DNA of 64,000 bases from MFD00082-c5 sp963697995 (GCA_963697995.1 OY969110.1:372001-436000), one strand, 5' to 3'. Numbered from the stretch's first letter, positions 48,032-56,750 are shown. Numbers and translations are program-made. The notes: generated by a model not told the origin, from the sequence alone.

Positions 48032-49501
48032 ATGAGCAAGCAATGGAAAGATTTTCTTCTTATCCTTTTTTATCTTGTCTTGATTTATTTAATTTCTCAC
48101 CTTCTTTATTTGGCAAGTGAATCGAGCACAAAAGAAGTTCTTGAAAACCCTCTTATCTTAAACCCAAACGATTACCCACCGGCCGGGGGAACGATCTGGC
48201 AAGAGCTTGTTTCGAGAGTAAAAAAGCAGCCGTTTAATTTGACAGCGACGATTATTTTCTTCTTGAGCCTTTTGCACATTTTTAGTGCTCCCCTCTTTAC
48301 AAGGGGCGCCAACAAGCGAGAAAAGGAAACGGTTGGGGTTGAATTATTGCGGTTTTTAGGAGAGGTCGAGGTGATTTTTGGACTTTGGGTGATTCCCTTA
48401 ATGATCGCCATGACCCTTACCTACGACTGGAGAATCTCTTTACACTACTTAGAAACTCGCCCCTACACAGAGGCGCTTTTTGTCGTTGTCGTGATGGCCC
48501 TCTCTTCGACAAAACCAATCCTAAATTTGGCAGAAGAAGTTCTTGAAATGGTTGCAAACTTTGGAAAAAAAACCGTAAAAGCGTGGTGGCTCACCCTTTT
48601 AACAATTGGCCCCCTTCTTGGCTCGTTTATTACTGAGCCTGCTGCCATGACCATCACGGCGATTCTTTTAGGAAGACACTTTTTTGAACTAAAACCGACA
48701 AAACTCTTCTCCTTTGCGACCCTGGGACTTCTTTTCACAAATATTTCAGTTGGAGGAGTGTTGACAAGCTTTGCTGCCCCTCCAGTCCTTTTGATCAGCA
48801 GAGTCTGGAATTTTGACACGCCCTACATGATGGAAAATTTTGGGTGGAAAGCGTTTATCGGAATAGTTTTATCAAACATACTTTACCTCTTCTGGTTTAA
48901 AGAGGAGTTCAACGAACTTGAAAACAAAGCGCTTTTAACTAAAGAAGAGAAAAAAGAAAATGGGGAACCGATTCCTTTCATCATCACCCTAATTCACTTA
49001 ACTTTTTTAGCCTGGATCGTTCTCCACGCACACTACCCAGTTGTTTTTATCGGCTCATTTCTTCTTTTTTTAGGTTTTTTCGTCTCCACAACCCCTTATC
49101 AAACACCCCTTAACCTAAGAACCCCAATTCTCGTCGGTTTTTTTATCGCAGGATTAGTCGTCCACGGAGCTTTGCAAACATGGTGGATCACCCCCTTTTT
49201 GAATAAGGCAACGGAGGGGTGGTTGATGCTAATCTGTGCGGTACTGACAGCTTTTAACGATAACGCTGAAATCACTTATCTAGCCTCCCTTTCTCCAGAC
49301 TTAAGCGAGGCGTTAAAATACGCGGTCCTTGCCGGTAGTGTCTCTGGGGGAGGCTTAACAATCATCGCAAACGCTCCCAACTTGCCTGGACAAGCCATCT
49401 TAAAACAGTATTTCCACGACGGGATCTCAGCTTGGCGACTAGCACTTGCCGCTTTAGCTCCCACTGTTATCGTGGGTAGCTGCTTCTATTTTTTTCGCTA
49501 A
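48032..49501 (+). CDS. putative Na+/H+ antiporter
   Basis: 489 residues from ATG at 48032, chosen because AAAAGGTGG lies 6-7 bases ahead; a TTG at 47984 overlapping the previous stop is the longer alternative. About 12-13 membrane helices of the putative Na+/H+ antiporter family. Conserved pieces are EVEVIFGLWVIPLMIAMT, LLTIGPLLGSFITEPAAMT, SVGGVLTSFAAPPVLL, TAFNDNAEITYLASLSP and GGGLTIIANAPNLPGQ. It moves cations across the inner membrane. Forms a tandem duplicate with the preceding gene. Confidence 0.82.
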   Translation: MSKQWKDFLLILFYLVLIYLISHLLYLASESSTKEVLENPLILNPNDYPPAGGTIWQELVSRVKKQPFNLTATIIFFLSLLHIFSAPLFTRGANKREKETVGVELLRFLGEVEVIFGLWVIPLMIAMTLTYDWRISLHYLETRPYTEALFVVVVMALSSTKPILNLAEEVLEMVANFGKKTVKAWWLTLLTIGPLLGSFITEPAAMTITAILLGRHFFELKPTKLFSFATLGLLFTNISVGGVLTSFAAPPVLLISRVWNFDTPYMMENFGWKAFIGIVLSNILYLFWFKEEFNELENKALLTKEEKKENGEPIPFIITLIHLTFLAWIVLHAHYPVVFIGSFLLFLGFFVSTTPYQTPLNLRTPILVGFFIAGLVVHGALQTWWITPFLNKATEGWLMLICAVLTAFNDNAEITYLASLSPDLSEALKYAVLAGSVSGGGLTIIANAPNLPGQAILKQYFHDGISAWRLALAALAPTVIVGSCFYFFR

Positions 49502-49561
49502 AAACGACTTTTGAGGGCACAAGCGTCTATTTTTTGACTTTTTTTCTCTAAATAGGGTACT

Positions 49562-50440
49562 ATGAGAGGCATGTATAAGTTTCTTACTCTGCTGCTTTTT
49601 GTAACTCCCCTTGTAGCTTTTGAGCCCTTTACTGGGAAAATCACAAGAGATCGGGTGAGGATGCGCCTCCTGCCAGCCTTAGACTCTGCTATCTTAAAAG
49701 AGTTTAACAAAGGGGAGTTCGTATTAGTTACTGGCGAAACAGAAGAGTACTTTGCTGTAAAACCCTCTTCAGAGCAAAAAGCTTACGTTTATAGAACTTA
49801 TATTCTCGACGGTTTCGTTGAAGGCAACCAAGTCAATGTGCGTTTAGCGCCAGATCTCGAAGCTCCCATTATCGCCAAGCTTCAGGAAAAGCAAAAAGTT
49901 GATGGGGTCGTTTGCCCCTCTAACACGAAATGGTTAGAGATTACCCCGCCTGAAAATGTTCAGTTTTATGTTTATAAAGACTACATCGAAAAAACAGATT
50001 CCCTTCTAACGGAAGTACAAGAAAAAGAAGAAGAACCTTTAAGCTTCGAAACCTTTACTTTTCAAGAGGTCGCCAAAGAAGACGTTGAGACAAAACAAAA
50101 GATCAATTCTCCTTTTGCCCCTCAAGAGCTTGCGCTTTTCGAAACATGGAAAGGAACTAAAGAGCTCTCTCTCGAAGAGTTTTACAATGAAGAAAAAAAG
50201 AGAGCCAAAGTTGTTACTGGAGTCGTAAAACCCTTTACTGGTGAAATTTACAACAAACCGGGCGACTTCCTCCTTTTAAATCCGATCTCAATGGTACCGA
50301 TTGGTTACCTTTATAGCACCCTTGTTCCACTCGATGATCTCGTAGGCAAAGAAGTCACCCTTGAAGTCTCTTCAAGAAACAATAACAATTTTGCTCTTCC
50401 TGCTTATGCCGTTCTAAACAATTCCACACAGCCTTATTAA
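49562..50440 (+). CDS. exported SH3-domain (SH3b) protein
   Basis: 292 residues. A signal peptide (MYKFLTLLLFVTPLVAFEP, after MRG) is followed by two bacterial SH3-like domains. The first is at about residues 22-75 (GKITRDRVRMRLLPALDS, KGEFVLVTGETEEYFAV); the second at about 80-140 (VEGNQVNVRLAPDLEAP, DGVVCPSNTKWLEI). A helical Glu-rich linker and a final beta domain complete it. SH3b domains bind peptidoglycan stems or envelope proteins. Similar exported SH3 proteins are conserved in chlamydiae. Periplasmic location inferred. Confidence 0.75.
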   Translation: MRGMYKFLTLLLFVTPLVAFEPFTGKITRDRVRMRLLPALDSAILKEFNKGEFVLVTGETEEYFAVKPSSEQKAYVYRTYILDGFVEGNQVNVRLAPDLEAPIIAKLQEKQKVDGVVCPSNTKWLEITPPENVQFYVYKDYIEKTDSLLTEVQEKEEEPLSFETFTFQEVAKEDVETKQKINSPFAPQELALFETWKGTKELSLEEFYNEEKKRAKVVTGVVKPFTGEIYNKPGDFLLLNPISMVPIGYLYSTLVPLDDLVGKEVTLEVSSRNNNNFALPAYAVLNNSTQPY

Positions 50441-50499
50441 TAAATAACAACTCCTTATCAATTATTAATATTTTACACTAAAATTTAATTAAATAAATT

Positions 50500-51062
50500 T
50501 GTTCTTGATAACTTAAAACTTCTCAAAAGAATTAAAAACAAGACCACAAAACAAACTCTACAACCTGAACTTAAGGAAATAGAGTTGCTTTCGATCAAGG
50601 ATGAGCGTCTGTCATTGACATTACCATTTGTGAAAAAAATCACGATCTCTAACAGTAATAGTTTAAATCAGGTTGAGTTAAATGCTCCTGAGGCAAAAAA
50701 AATAAAATTAAAAATAATTCAATACAATCTGTAACTTTGAACTCACCACAATTAGACTCTTTTTCATCATATAACAACCGATTGGTATCTCTTCATTTAG
50801 AAAGCTCCTCGTTAAGAACCATCGACGTCGCTCATGAAACGGCATTGACCCAAGTGGTTATTCCTCATCCAGAAAATTTAAGAGATATTTCTAAGGAGAA
50901 AATGATTTAATAACAATCTTCGTTAAAACCCCCGGAGAAGCACCCCCTCCGATTCACTCCTGTACAGGGATGTTAGAATGGCCTTATTACAACACCTATG
51001 AAAAATTCGAAGAGAAGCTTTATTATGCCATGACGACACTTGGCACTTTTGAAAAGGTTTAA
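50500..51062 (+). pseudogene. decayed leucine-rich-repeat / HECT E3 ubiquitin ligase gene
   Basis: Three overlapping frames carry protein-like sequence. The first (about 50500-50733) has KEIELLSIKDERLSLTLPF and VKKITISNSNSLNQVELNAP. The second (about 50725-50910) has SVTLNSPQLDSFSSYNNR and LVSLHLESSSLRTIDVAHE, both leucine-rich-repeat-like. The third (about 50912-51062) reads APPPIHSCTGMLEWPYY and NTYEKFEEKLYYAMT. That last part matches the HECT C-lobe pattern P-x-x-HTC...L-x-L-P-x-Y-x-S-x-E-x-L-x-x-KL-x-x-AI, with the catalytic Cys still present. At least two frameshifts and no start: non-functional as read. It ends over the rmuC stop. The HECT match is by pattern only. Confidence 0.6.
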
Positions 51063-52318
51063 GAGAGAACCTCTTCAAGGGTTTTAGCTTTCCGATCGAT
51101 GTGTCCTGGCACTGAAATCTCCTCCTCTTCCTTTCCAACCCCTAACTCCTTAAACTTCCTCGCCGACACTAAAACACGCGATTCAAACGAGCTTGCCACT
51201 TTATTGTACGCCTCTACGGTCTTATCGAGTGAGCGGCGCACCTCATCAAAGTGGGAAGAGAGCGTTTTAAGCCTCTCATAGAGGATTTTCCCTAAATCAC
51301 ACATCTGTTTAGCATTTTTTGCCATCACCTCTTGCTTCCACCCATAGGCCACAGCGCGAAGAAGAGCGATAAGAGTTGTAGGCGTTGCCAAAATCACCCG
51401 CTCTTCTACTCCAAACTCAATGAGACTCGGATCTTGCTCAAGGGCTGCGCTAAAAAAGGTTTCCCCTGGAATAAAGAGCACCACAAACTCAGGGGCTGAC
51501 TCAAACTGATCCCAATACGATTTTAAAGAAAGCTGTTGGATATGGGTTCTCAGTTGCTTAGCATGCTCTTTTAGCTTAAGTAAACGCCCCTCCTCAGTAT
51601 CAGCTTCCAAAGATTCAAGATAGGCTGAAAGGGGCGTTTTTGAATCAACAACCACTTGTTTTTGATTTGGAAGTCTAATCACAAGATCGGGCCTTAACTT
51701 TTTATCATCCCGATTGACAACCTCTTGCTTAAAAAAATCACAATAATCTAGCATCCCGGACATTTCAACAACTCTTTCAAGCTGAATCTCCCCCCAACGC
51801 CCCCTCACATGAGGCTTCCTCAACGCTTTGACTAAATTCCCAGTCTCCCCTTGAAGCTCCCCTTGCGCTCTGATAAGCGATTTGATCTGCTCTGTTAGAC
51901 CAGAATAGGCAGAGACCCTCGTCAGCTCAAGCTCCTGAATCTTCTTATCCACCTTCTCAAGAGAATCGTGTATGGGCTTTACAAGAGCATCAATCATCAA
52001 ACTTTTTTGATTAAACTCCCCCTTCGCCCCCTCTTGTAGCTTCTCAAATTTAGCGGCCGCTAAATTCAAAAATGATTCGGAGTTGGCGTGCAGAGCGTCT
52101 AGTGAGAGCGCCTTAAAGTGCTCGGATAAACTCTGCTGAGAGCTTTTCAGAAGCTCTAAACGCTCCTTTCCCCTTGCCCGCTCAGCCTCAAGATCTTTTT
52201 CTAAACTGTTGATTTGAAAAGACAAGTCCCTTTTCTGCCGATTTAATCGAAAAACTAAACCCACTAAAAACAGGATCAAAAAAATACCGGACAAAAAAAG
52301 AATCTCTTCCCTATACAT
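51059..52318 (-). CDS. rmuC: DNA recombination protein RmuC
   Basis: 419 residues. An N-terminal membrane anchor (LFLSGIFLILFLVGLVFRL) is followed by a ~130-residue coiled coil. The RmuC nuclease-like domain starts near 170, with VRGRWGEIQLERVVEMSGM, RPDLVIRLPNQKQVVVDSKTPLSAY and VVLFIPGETFFSAALEQDP. The Asp and Lys of the D-x-K core (VDSKT) are present. Length is normal. It limits inversions and is restricted to DNA maintenance. Transcribed leftward and ending at the pseudogene. Confidence 0.93.
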   Translation of the reverse strand: MYREEILFLSGIFLILFLVGLVFRLNRQKRDLSFQINSLEKDLEAERARGKERLELLKSSQQSLSEHFKALSLDALHANSESFLNLAAAKFEKLQEGAKGEFNQKSLMIDALVKPIHDSLEKVDKKIQELELTRVSAYSGLTEQIKSLIRAQGELQGETGNLVKALRKPHVRGRWGEIQLERVVEMSGMLDYCDFFKQEVVNRDDKKLRPDLVIRLPNQKQVVVDSKTPLSAYLESLEADTEEGRLLKLKEHAKQLRTHIQQLSLKSYWDQFESAPEFVVLFIPGETFFSAALEQDPSLIEFGVEERVILATPTTLIALLRAVAYGWKQEVMAKNAKQMCDLGKILYERLKTLSSHFDEVRRSLDKTVEAYNKVASSFESRVLVSARKFKELGVGKEEEEISVPGHIDRKAKTLEEVLS

Positions 52319-52385
52319 GAAAAATCTTGTTCTAAGTTAATGATCAAACGCCTTATGCTACTGCTTTATTCAAGAAAAAGGCAAG

Positions 52386-52775
52386 ATGTTTAAAAGTACC
52401 ATAAAGCTACACCATACAGATGCCGCTGGAATCCTTTTTTTTCCGAAAATTTTCGAGATCGCACAAGACACTCTTGAAGATTTTTTAGCTGCAAAGAAAA
52501 AACCATTAAGTTTTTTTTTAAACGAAGCGCCCTACCTGTTCCCTATTGTTCACGCCAAATCTGACTACTTAAAACCCCTTAAACTCTCAGATCAACTCAA
52601 CATCTCTTTAAACGTTGAAAAAATTGGAACGACCAGTTTTACGCTCAAATACACTTTCGTAAAAGAGGAAGAGATAGCAGCCCTTGTTACAATCACCTAT
52701 GTCACCATCGAAAAAAAAACCTTTAAAAAATTCCCTATCCCAGAGGAAATCTTGAAATTACTCTTAGGGGTTTAG
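52386..52775 (+). CDS. hot-dog fold acyl-CoA thioesterase
   Basis: 129 residues of the 4-hydroxybenzoyl-CoA thioesterase/YbgC/MenI group. The N-terminal catalytic stretch LHHTDAAGILFFPKIFEIAQ (HTD then AG, with the Asp positioned as in the family) is followed by a central DYLKPLKLSDQLNISL. The sheet runs on through FTLKYTFVKEEEIAALVTIT. Size is typical. It hydrolyses an acyl- or aryl-CoA such as a menaquinone-pathway intermediate; the substrate cannot be fixed from this sequence. Monocistronic, divergent from rmuC. Confidence 0.82.
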   Translation: MFKSTIKLHHTDAAGILFFPKIFEIAQDTLEDFLAAKKKPLSFFLNEAPYLFPIVHAKSDYLKPLKLSDQLNISLNVEKIGTTSFTLKYTFVKEEEIAALVTITYVTIEKKTFKKFPIPEEILKLLLGV

Positions 52776-52776
52776 A

Positions 52777-53568
52777 TTATAAAGGTAAGACCTGCCCGTT
52801 TCCTGAAATTTTCTTCGATAGGGTCGGCTCTCCTCCAAACCGCACGATTCCGTCCCCTTCGATCTCAACAGAGAGATTCTGCATCACATTCACAAGCGCC
52901 TCTCCCTTCCCATCGATTTTTACAACAGCGTTTTGAGCAAGCAAGCTCACAGCTTCCACCTTACCGGCCCCCTTTATCTGAAGAGTTTCTTGATCGACAA
53001 CACCGATCAGCAACATCTCCCCTGATCCCTCAATCTCCCCAAACACTTGACCACCCCTCATACTCAAAACAATCCGACCTGGACCCTTAATACCGACATT
53101 AAGCTCTTTTATAACAAATTCCCCACGCCCTTCAATCCTTCCTGCCCCCTCTAAAGTCAGAGTCTGTAATTTAGGAACAGAGACGTAAAGTTCGACACCA
53201 TCTATCCCCTGCGACCACTCCTGATCTTTTTTCCCTCTTATCCACAACTTCTCTAGTGTGACTTCAGTGACAACTTGATCTAAAAGTTCTCTTGACCCTT
53301 TTAAAACTAAAAGTGGAGTATCGGAAACTATCAAAAAAACTTTTACAGGAGCCTCAACATGTAAACTGGTAAAAGGAGTAACCCCCCTTTTTTCAGTTTC
53401 AATAGCTGCAGTCGCTAACCCTTTTCCGCCCGTTTGCATAGCCACGATTTTTTCATTGGGAACGGCAATTTCCCCTGTCTGTTGCAAATGATTTTTTGTA
53501 TAGACAAATGAAAAAACAACAAAGAGAGAAAAGAGAAAGACAAAAAGATTTAAGAACATTCGACCCAT
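52777..53568 (-). CDS. DUF2807-like exported or anchored beta-helix protein
   Basis: 263 residues. An N-terminal hydrophobic segment (LFVFLFSLFVVFSFVYTK) acts as signal or anchor. The next ~200 residues have the GIN/DUF2807 pattern of short beta strands with repeated G-x-G turns: LTLEGAGRIEGRGEFVIKEL, VGIKGPGRIVLSMRGG, IEGSGEMLLIGVVDQE and KIDGKGEALVNVM. Members form a beta-solenoid and are exported envelope proteins of unknown role. It converges on the thioesterase with a 1-base gap. Confidence 0.78.
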   Translation of the reverse strand: MGRMFLNLFVFLFSLFVVFSFVYTKNHLQQTGEIAVPNEKIVAMQTGGKGLATAAIETEKRGVTPFTSLHVEAPVKVFLIVSDTPLLVLKGSRELLDQVVTEVTLEKLWIRGKKDQEWSQGIDGVELYVSVPKLQTLTLEGAGRIEGRGEFVIKELNVGIKGPGRIVLSMRGGQVFGEIEGSGEMLLIGVVDQETLQIKGAGKVEAVSLLAQNAVVKIDGKGEALVNVMQNLSVEIEGDGIVRFGGEPTLSKKISGNGQVLPL

Positions 53569-53947
53569 GGTATAAAACTCCTGAAGTTCAGAAATACATT
53601 TTCACTCATTTTTGATCAAGAGAGAAATATGTAGCTATTTTAATATTGTTGTTTTACAATCAGGTTGTTCTTGGAATAAGTTTTCCAAGACGCGTTAGAT
53701 GTGAACCATAAAACACTCGTTATGTGACTATTTGTGGGAAATCCACAATTTAAGTAACTAGAGTTGGATTTATAAGGTGTTTTCCTAGAAGTTTTGGAAA
53801 AAAGGTGTCAGTTCTGTTTCGTTTCGGTATGTTTCGTGATCAGTTTTCTTTCTCGTCCCAATTCCCCGAAAAAAATTCATGTCCTGAGTGTCCTCTCCCA
53901 ACCACTTGGCTAAAAAAAACCTTCTCATCTAGCACTGTAATAAACCC

Positions 53948-53976
53948 GGAAGGGATTAACCCTTCCTTTTTTGGAG
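53948..53976 (+). promoter_or_regulatory. terminator-like attenuator in the leader of the RRM gene
   Basis: GGAAGGG, a 5-base loop, CCCTTCC and then TTTTTT, followed at once by GGAG and the ATG at 53987. The hairpin with U-run looks like an intrinsic terminator placed at the ribosome-binding site of the RNA-binding protein. Conditional termination, or masking of the SD, is likely. The ~390-base leader (53590-53986) carries no ORF. Alternative: the hairpin ends an unseen upstream RNA. Confidence 0.55.
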
Positions 53977-53986
53977 ATTAAAACTC

Positions 53987-54346
53987 ATGGCAAAAAAATT
54001 ATTTGTCGGAAACCTACCTCATAGTTTGAGAGACGAGACACTACAAGAAATTTTCGCTGATCACGGCGATGTTGTATCAGCAACAGTTATCATTGACAGA
54101 GACACAGGCCGTTCAAAAGGTTTTGGATTTGTCGAAATGGCAAATGATCAACAAGCAGAAGCTGCAATTGCTGCTCTTAACGGTTTTGAAGTTGAAGGTC
54201 GTGCACTTACAGTGAACGAAGCTAGACCAAAAGAAGATCGTCCAAGAAGTGGCGGTCCTGGTGGACGTCCAAGTTTTGGAAGACCACAACAAGCAGGTCG
54301 TGGCGGCCGTCCAGGCGGCAACAGCGGTGGTTTCAACCGTCGTTAA
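53987..54346 (+). CDS. RRM RNA-binding protein
   Basis: 119 residues with a single RNA recognition motif: RNP2 KLFVGNLP (residues 4-11) and RNP1 SKGFGFVEM (about 44-52). Then comes a Gly/Arg/Pro-rich tail (GGPGGRPSFGRPQQAGRGG). This is the cold-shock Rbp type of cyanobacteria and chlamydiae. It binds single-stranded RNA, and acts as RNA chaperone by family. GGAG sits 10 bases before the start. The terminator-like hairpin just ahead suggests autoregulation. Monocistronic, with a strong terminator downstream. Confidence 0.92.
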   Translation: MAKKLFVGNLPHSLRDETLQEIFADHGDVVSATVIIDRDTGRSKGFGFVEMANDQQAEAAIAALNGFEVEGRALTVNEARPKEDRPRSGGPGGRPSFGRPQQAGRGGRPGGNSGGFNRR

Positions 54347-54354
54347 GCTTATAA

Positions 54355-54393
54355 GAATAGTGTTTGCTCACAAGGCAAACACTATTCTTTTTT
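54355..54393 (+). terminator. intrinsic terminator of the RRM gene
   Basis: GAATAGTGTTTGC/GCAAACACTATTC, a perfect 13-bp stem with 7-base loop, followed by TTTTTT. It starts eight bases after the stop. Confidence 0.93.
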
Positions 54394-54445
54394 CACTCAT
54401 CACAACATTTCATTAAGACTTACTGAAAAAGCGTCAGCTAAATTA

Positions 54446-54716
54446 GTCGGCCCTGAAAAACTCCTCTCCAATAAAAAGTGCCCCTTTTGACAAAAAAGGC
54501 GTTTTACTCCTGACCAAACCTTGAGAAGGGGGGCGTCGTTCACCGCATTTTTTGTTGCAAAAGGACCACTTTTTCTTTGGAGAGTGCGTTTTCCATTCGC
54601 GAAATTTTTAAGCTTTTCTCATTGGCATATAATTAAACCTTGCAAAATAGGCTACGTCTCTCTTCCTCGTTAAATGCAAATTTTTCTCAAGGAACCCTTA
54701 TTTTTTTAGGGCCGAC
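54446..54716 (+). mobile_element. miniature inverted-repeat element, copy 3
   Basis: 271 bp with terminal inverted repeats GTCGGCCCT.../...AGGGCCGAC. It is flanked by a 7-bp duplication TAAATTA (54439-54445 and 54717-54723). The right duplication includes the stop codon of the minus-strand gene at 54721, so the insertion abuts that gene's 3' end. Confidence 0.9.
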
Positions 54717-54720
54717 TAAA

Positions 54721-55656
54721 TTATATTTCTTTTGAGTAAACTGGATAACTAAAATCCGCGCCAGGAAACTCGCCATTATTGTAGTAGCACTCTTCAATTT
54801 TGTCCCCATATTTTGGGTATCTAATCTTTATTTTCTGCATTTTTCCACCAACGCCGTTTCCTGTTTCCCATACTGAAATCACAGTACCCCATTCACCATA
54901 AGGTCCTGAATTACAAAAAACACGAAGACCTACTTTAACATTTTCTGGTGTTATCTCAAATTCTTTATAAGGAGGTACTTTTTTTCCTTCAACTTTAGAA
55001 GTCTGTTTTGATTTTTGCTTTCCTTGAGAAGGTTTTTCAGATATATCCTTTATTTTTTTAATTATTTCCAATAAGGATTGAATAGTCTTTTCATTTAATG
55101 CTTCAGACCTATTTCGATTGCTATTTGAAGTGCCAGACGCATTATTGTTCGCTCTATTATCATAAGAAAATCCTTGGGCATTACTGGATGATGGCGATTG
55201 TTGCCTCCACCAATCGGAAAAAGAAGGAGCGTCGTCACTATTCATTGTTGAAGAAGAATTATTAACAGGATTTGCAACCACTTCTCTTTCAGTTTGTTGT
55301 GATTCTAAATTACTATTAGAATAGACAACAGGTCTTCCAAGAAATTCTGTTTGCCTTGGGTATTGAGTGTCAAACCCACTACTATTTTGTAGAGAGACTC
55401 CAGAAAAAGAAGGGTTGTTGAGTTGATTTGAGTTAGGGTATGGTGGGGGAACTAATATAGATGAAGCTGTTGAAGCGTTGTAGGGATACGTGACTTCTCG
55501 ATTGAAAGACCCGTAATAATCAATTGATCTATACATATTTATTGAAGTATAAAGGGGCGTTGGATTCGGCATTGGAACCCCTGGATTGTACACTCTGTAG
55601 TTTTGTTGAGGATCGGGAACTGCTGAAAATGCTATATAAGGCCTGTCATTATTCAT
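54721..55656 (-). CDS. low-complexity protein with C-terminal SH3/Tudor-like beta domain
   Basis: 311 residues. The first ~180 residues are Asn/Ser/Pro/Tyr-rich and disordered (PNSNQLNNPSFSGVSLQNSS). A helix (NEKTIQSLLEIIKKIKDI) and a Lys-rich linker follow. The last ~80 residues form a compact beta domain: VKVGLRVFCNSGPYGEWGTVISVWETGNG, split here by turns, then MQKIKIRYPKYGDKIEE. This is reminiscent of small SH3-like barrels such as MIB/HERC2 or Tudor, but not certain. No signal peptide. Composition suggests a secreted effector. Its stop codon lies in the target duplication of element copy 3. Confidence 0.5.
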   Translation of the reverse strand: MNNDRPYIAFSAVPDPQQNYRVYNPGVPMPNPTPLYTSINMYRSIDYYGSFNREVTYPYNASTASSILVPPPYPNSNQLNNPSFSGVSLQNSSGFDTQYPRQTEFLGRPVVYSNSNLESQQTEREVVANPVNNSSSTMNSDDAPSFSDWWRQQSPSSSNAQGFSYDNRANNNASGTSNSNRNRSEALNEKTIQSLLEIIKKIKDISEKPSQGKQKSKQTSKVEGKKVPPYKEFEITPENVKVGLRVFCNSGPYGEWGTVISVWETGNGVGGKMQKIKIRYPKYGDKIEECYYNNGEFPGADFSYPVYSKEI

Positions 55657-55717
55657 CTTTTAAACTCTCCTTGAGATTTCTAAAAATTGAAATTTTAAAA
55701 TTAGCTATTTGTATTTG

Positions 55718-56101
55718 TCAACAAAATTTACTTTCTTCACAAGAATCGCATCTGCCGTAAAGAATCACTTCGTGGCCCATGACTTTAAATCCTTTTGGCG
55801 CCATCTGAGAAAAACTTCCAGGACACCCCCCCACGCCAAAAGCCCTATCACAATCAAAACACTGAAAAAAATGGTGATGCCCCAATCCCTTTTTCTCATA
55901 CCTTTTCGAGTTACCAGGCAAAAACACCTCGACTAAAAACCCCTCTTGCAAAAGAGACTCGATCGCCCTGTAAACTGTGGCCGATCCAAGATGAGGCGCC
56001 TTTTTTTTCCCCTCCTCCAAAATTTCTTTAGCACTTAAAGGGCGCCCCTCCCTCTCTATCAAATCACAGATAATACCCATTTGATAAGTCTTTCTTAACA
56101 C
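55718..56101 (-). CDS. Fur-family metalloregulator
   Basis: About 127 residues from GTG at 56101, which has AAAAGG 5 bases ahead; a longer reading to 56164 would run through the operator-like palindrome. The N-terminal winged helix (RPLSAKEILEEGKKK, GSATVYRAIESLLQEGFLVE) is followed by the metal-binding HHHFFQCFDCDRAFGVGGC and a terminal CDSCEESKFC. Both CxxC pairs typical of the structural zinc site are present. Whether it senses iron, zinc or peroxide cannot be told. Divergent from the Cys/His-rich membrane protein. Confidence 0.82.
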   Translation of the reverse strand: MLRKTYQMGIICDLIEREGRPLSAKEILEEGKKKAPHLGSATVYRAIESLLQEGFLVEVFLPGNSKRYEKKGLGHHHFFQCFDCDRAFGVGGCPGSFSQMAPKGFKVMGHEVILYGRCDSCEESKFC

Positions 56102-56116
56102 AACTACCTTTTCTTG

Positions 56117-56145
56117 TTGAGAATCAATTCTCAATAAGATACAGT
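56117..56145 (+). promoter_or_regulatory. palindromic operator overlapping a promoter between fur-like and membrane-protein genes
   Basis: TTGAGAATCAATTCTCAA is an 8-2-8 palindrome (56117-56134). On the + strand TTGAGA, 17 bases and TACAGT form a promoter for the 56178 gene with the -35 inside the palindrome. Its size and position resemble a Fur/Zur/PerR box, so autoregulation and control of the divergent gene are likely. Confidence 0.6.
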
Positions 56146-56177
56146 GTCTGCATAAAAAACTCAAGGAGGTTTATCAT

Positions 56178-56681
56178 ATGTCTTCATGTTCCACCACACA
56201 TAGCTGCTCCCACAGCCACCACACGACTCCGAGCACACCCGTAAAAAGATCGCTTGTACTGCAAATTGCGGTTCATGTGACAAGGGTCGCTCTCGGTATT
56301 TTAGCCTTTATTGCGGCCCCGGAATTTTTTGTACCAGCCTTTACCATAGGTTTAGCTTATGGGATTTACAAGGGAATCACTGCAAAGAATGATAGTAAAA
56401 CAGATGGATTGCATTCCGTCAAAGAGTGCTCAACGGGAATGTTAGAGCTTCTTATGGACGAAGAACTAACACAAATCGGGAGCCTGCTTGCAGGAACGCT
56501 CATTTTTGCCTACCACGTTCTTCCCCACCCTTTTCCTTTAGCTCCAATGACGGGTGGTGCTGTAGGATATTGGACTGGGAAAGAGGTCGTCAAAACCGCC
56601 AAATTTGTAAAAGAGAAAATGCCCTACATGAGAGAGCAATGTACAAACTTCTTTAATGGTAAACGATTTAAAAAAATATGA
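56178..56681 (+). CDS. Cys/His-rich-tailed small membrane protein, probably metal-regulated
   Basis: 167 residues with AAGGAGG just upstream. The N-terminus has a possible metal-binding cluster SSCSTTHSCSHSHHTTP. Hydrophobic stretches follow at about residues 28-70 (LQIAVHVTRVALGILAFIAA, FVPAFTIGLAYGIYKGI) and about 100-140, with a basic C-terminus. It faces the Fur-family gene across a shared palindrome, implying regulation by metal status. No catalytic motif. Could be a metal-sensing Inc-like protein or a transporter accessory. Function unknown. Confidence 0.6.
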   Translation: MSSCSTTHSCSHSHHTTPSTPVKRSLVLQIAVHVTRVALGILAFIAAPEFFVPAFTIGLAYGIYKGITAKNDSKTDGLHSVKECSTGMLELLMDEELTQIGSLLAGTLIFAYHVLPHPFPLAPMTGGAVGYWTGKEVVKTAKFVKEKMPYMREQCTNFFNGKRFKKI

Positions 56682-56750
56682 ACCTATCTAAATAGCTATT
56701 AAATATATATAATAAATAAGTTATTAAGAAAAAAGTCCACTTAAAAAATT

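Noticed and set aside
56102..56164. Longer N-terminus for the Fur-family protein
   Set aside because: The extra codons run through the operator-like palindrome and the GTG at 56101 has a good SD.
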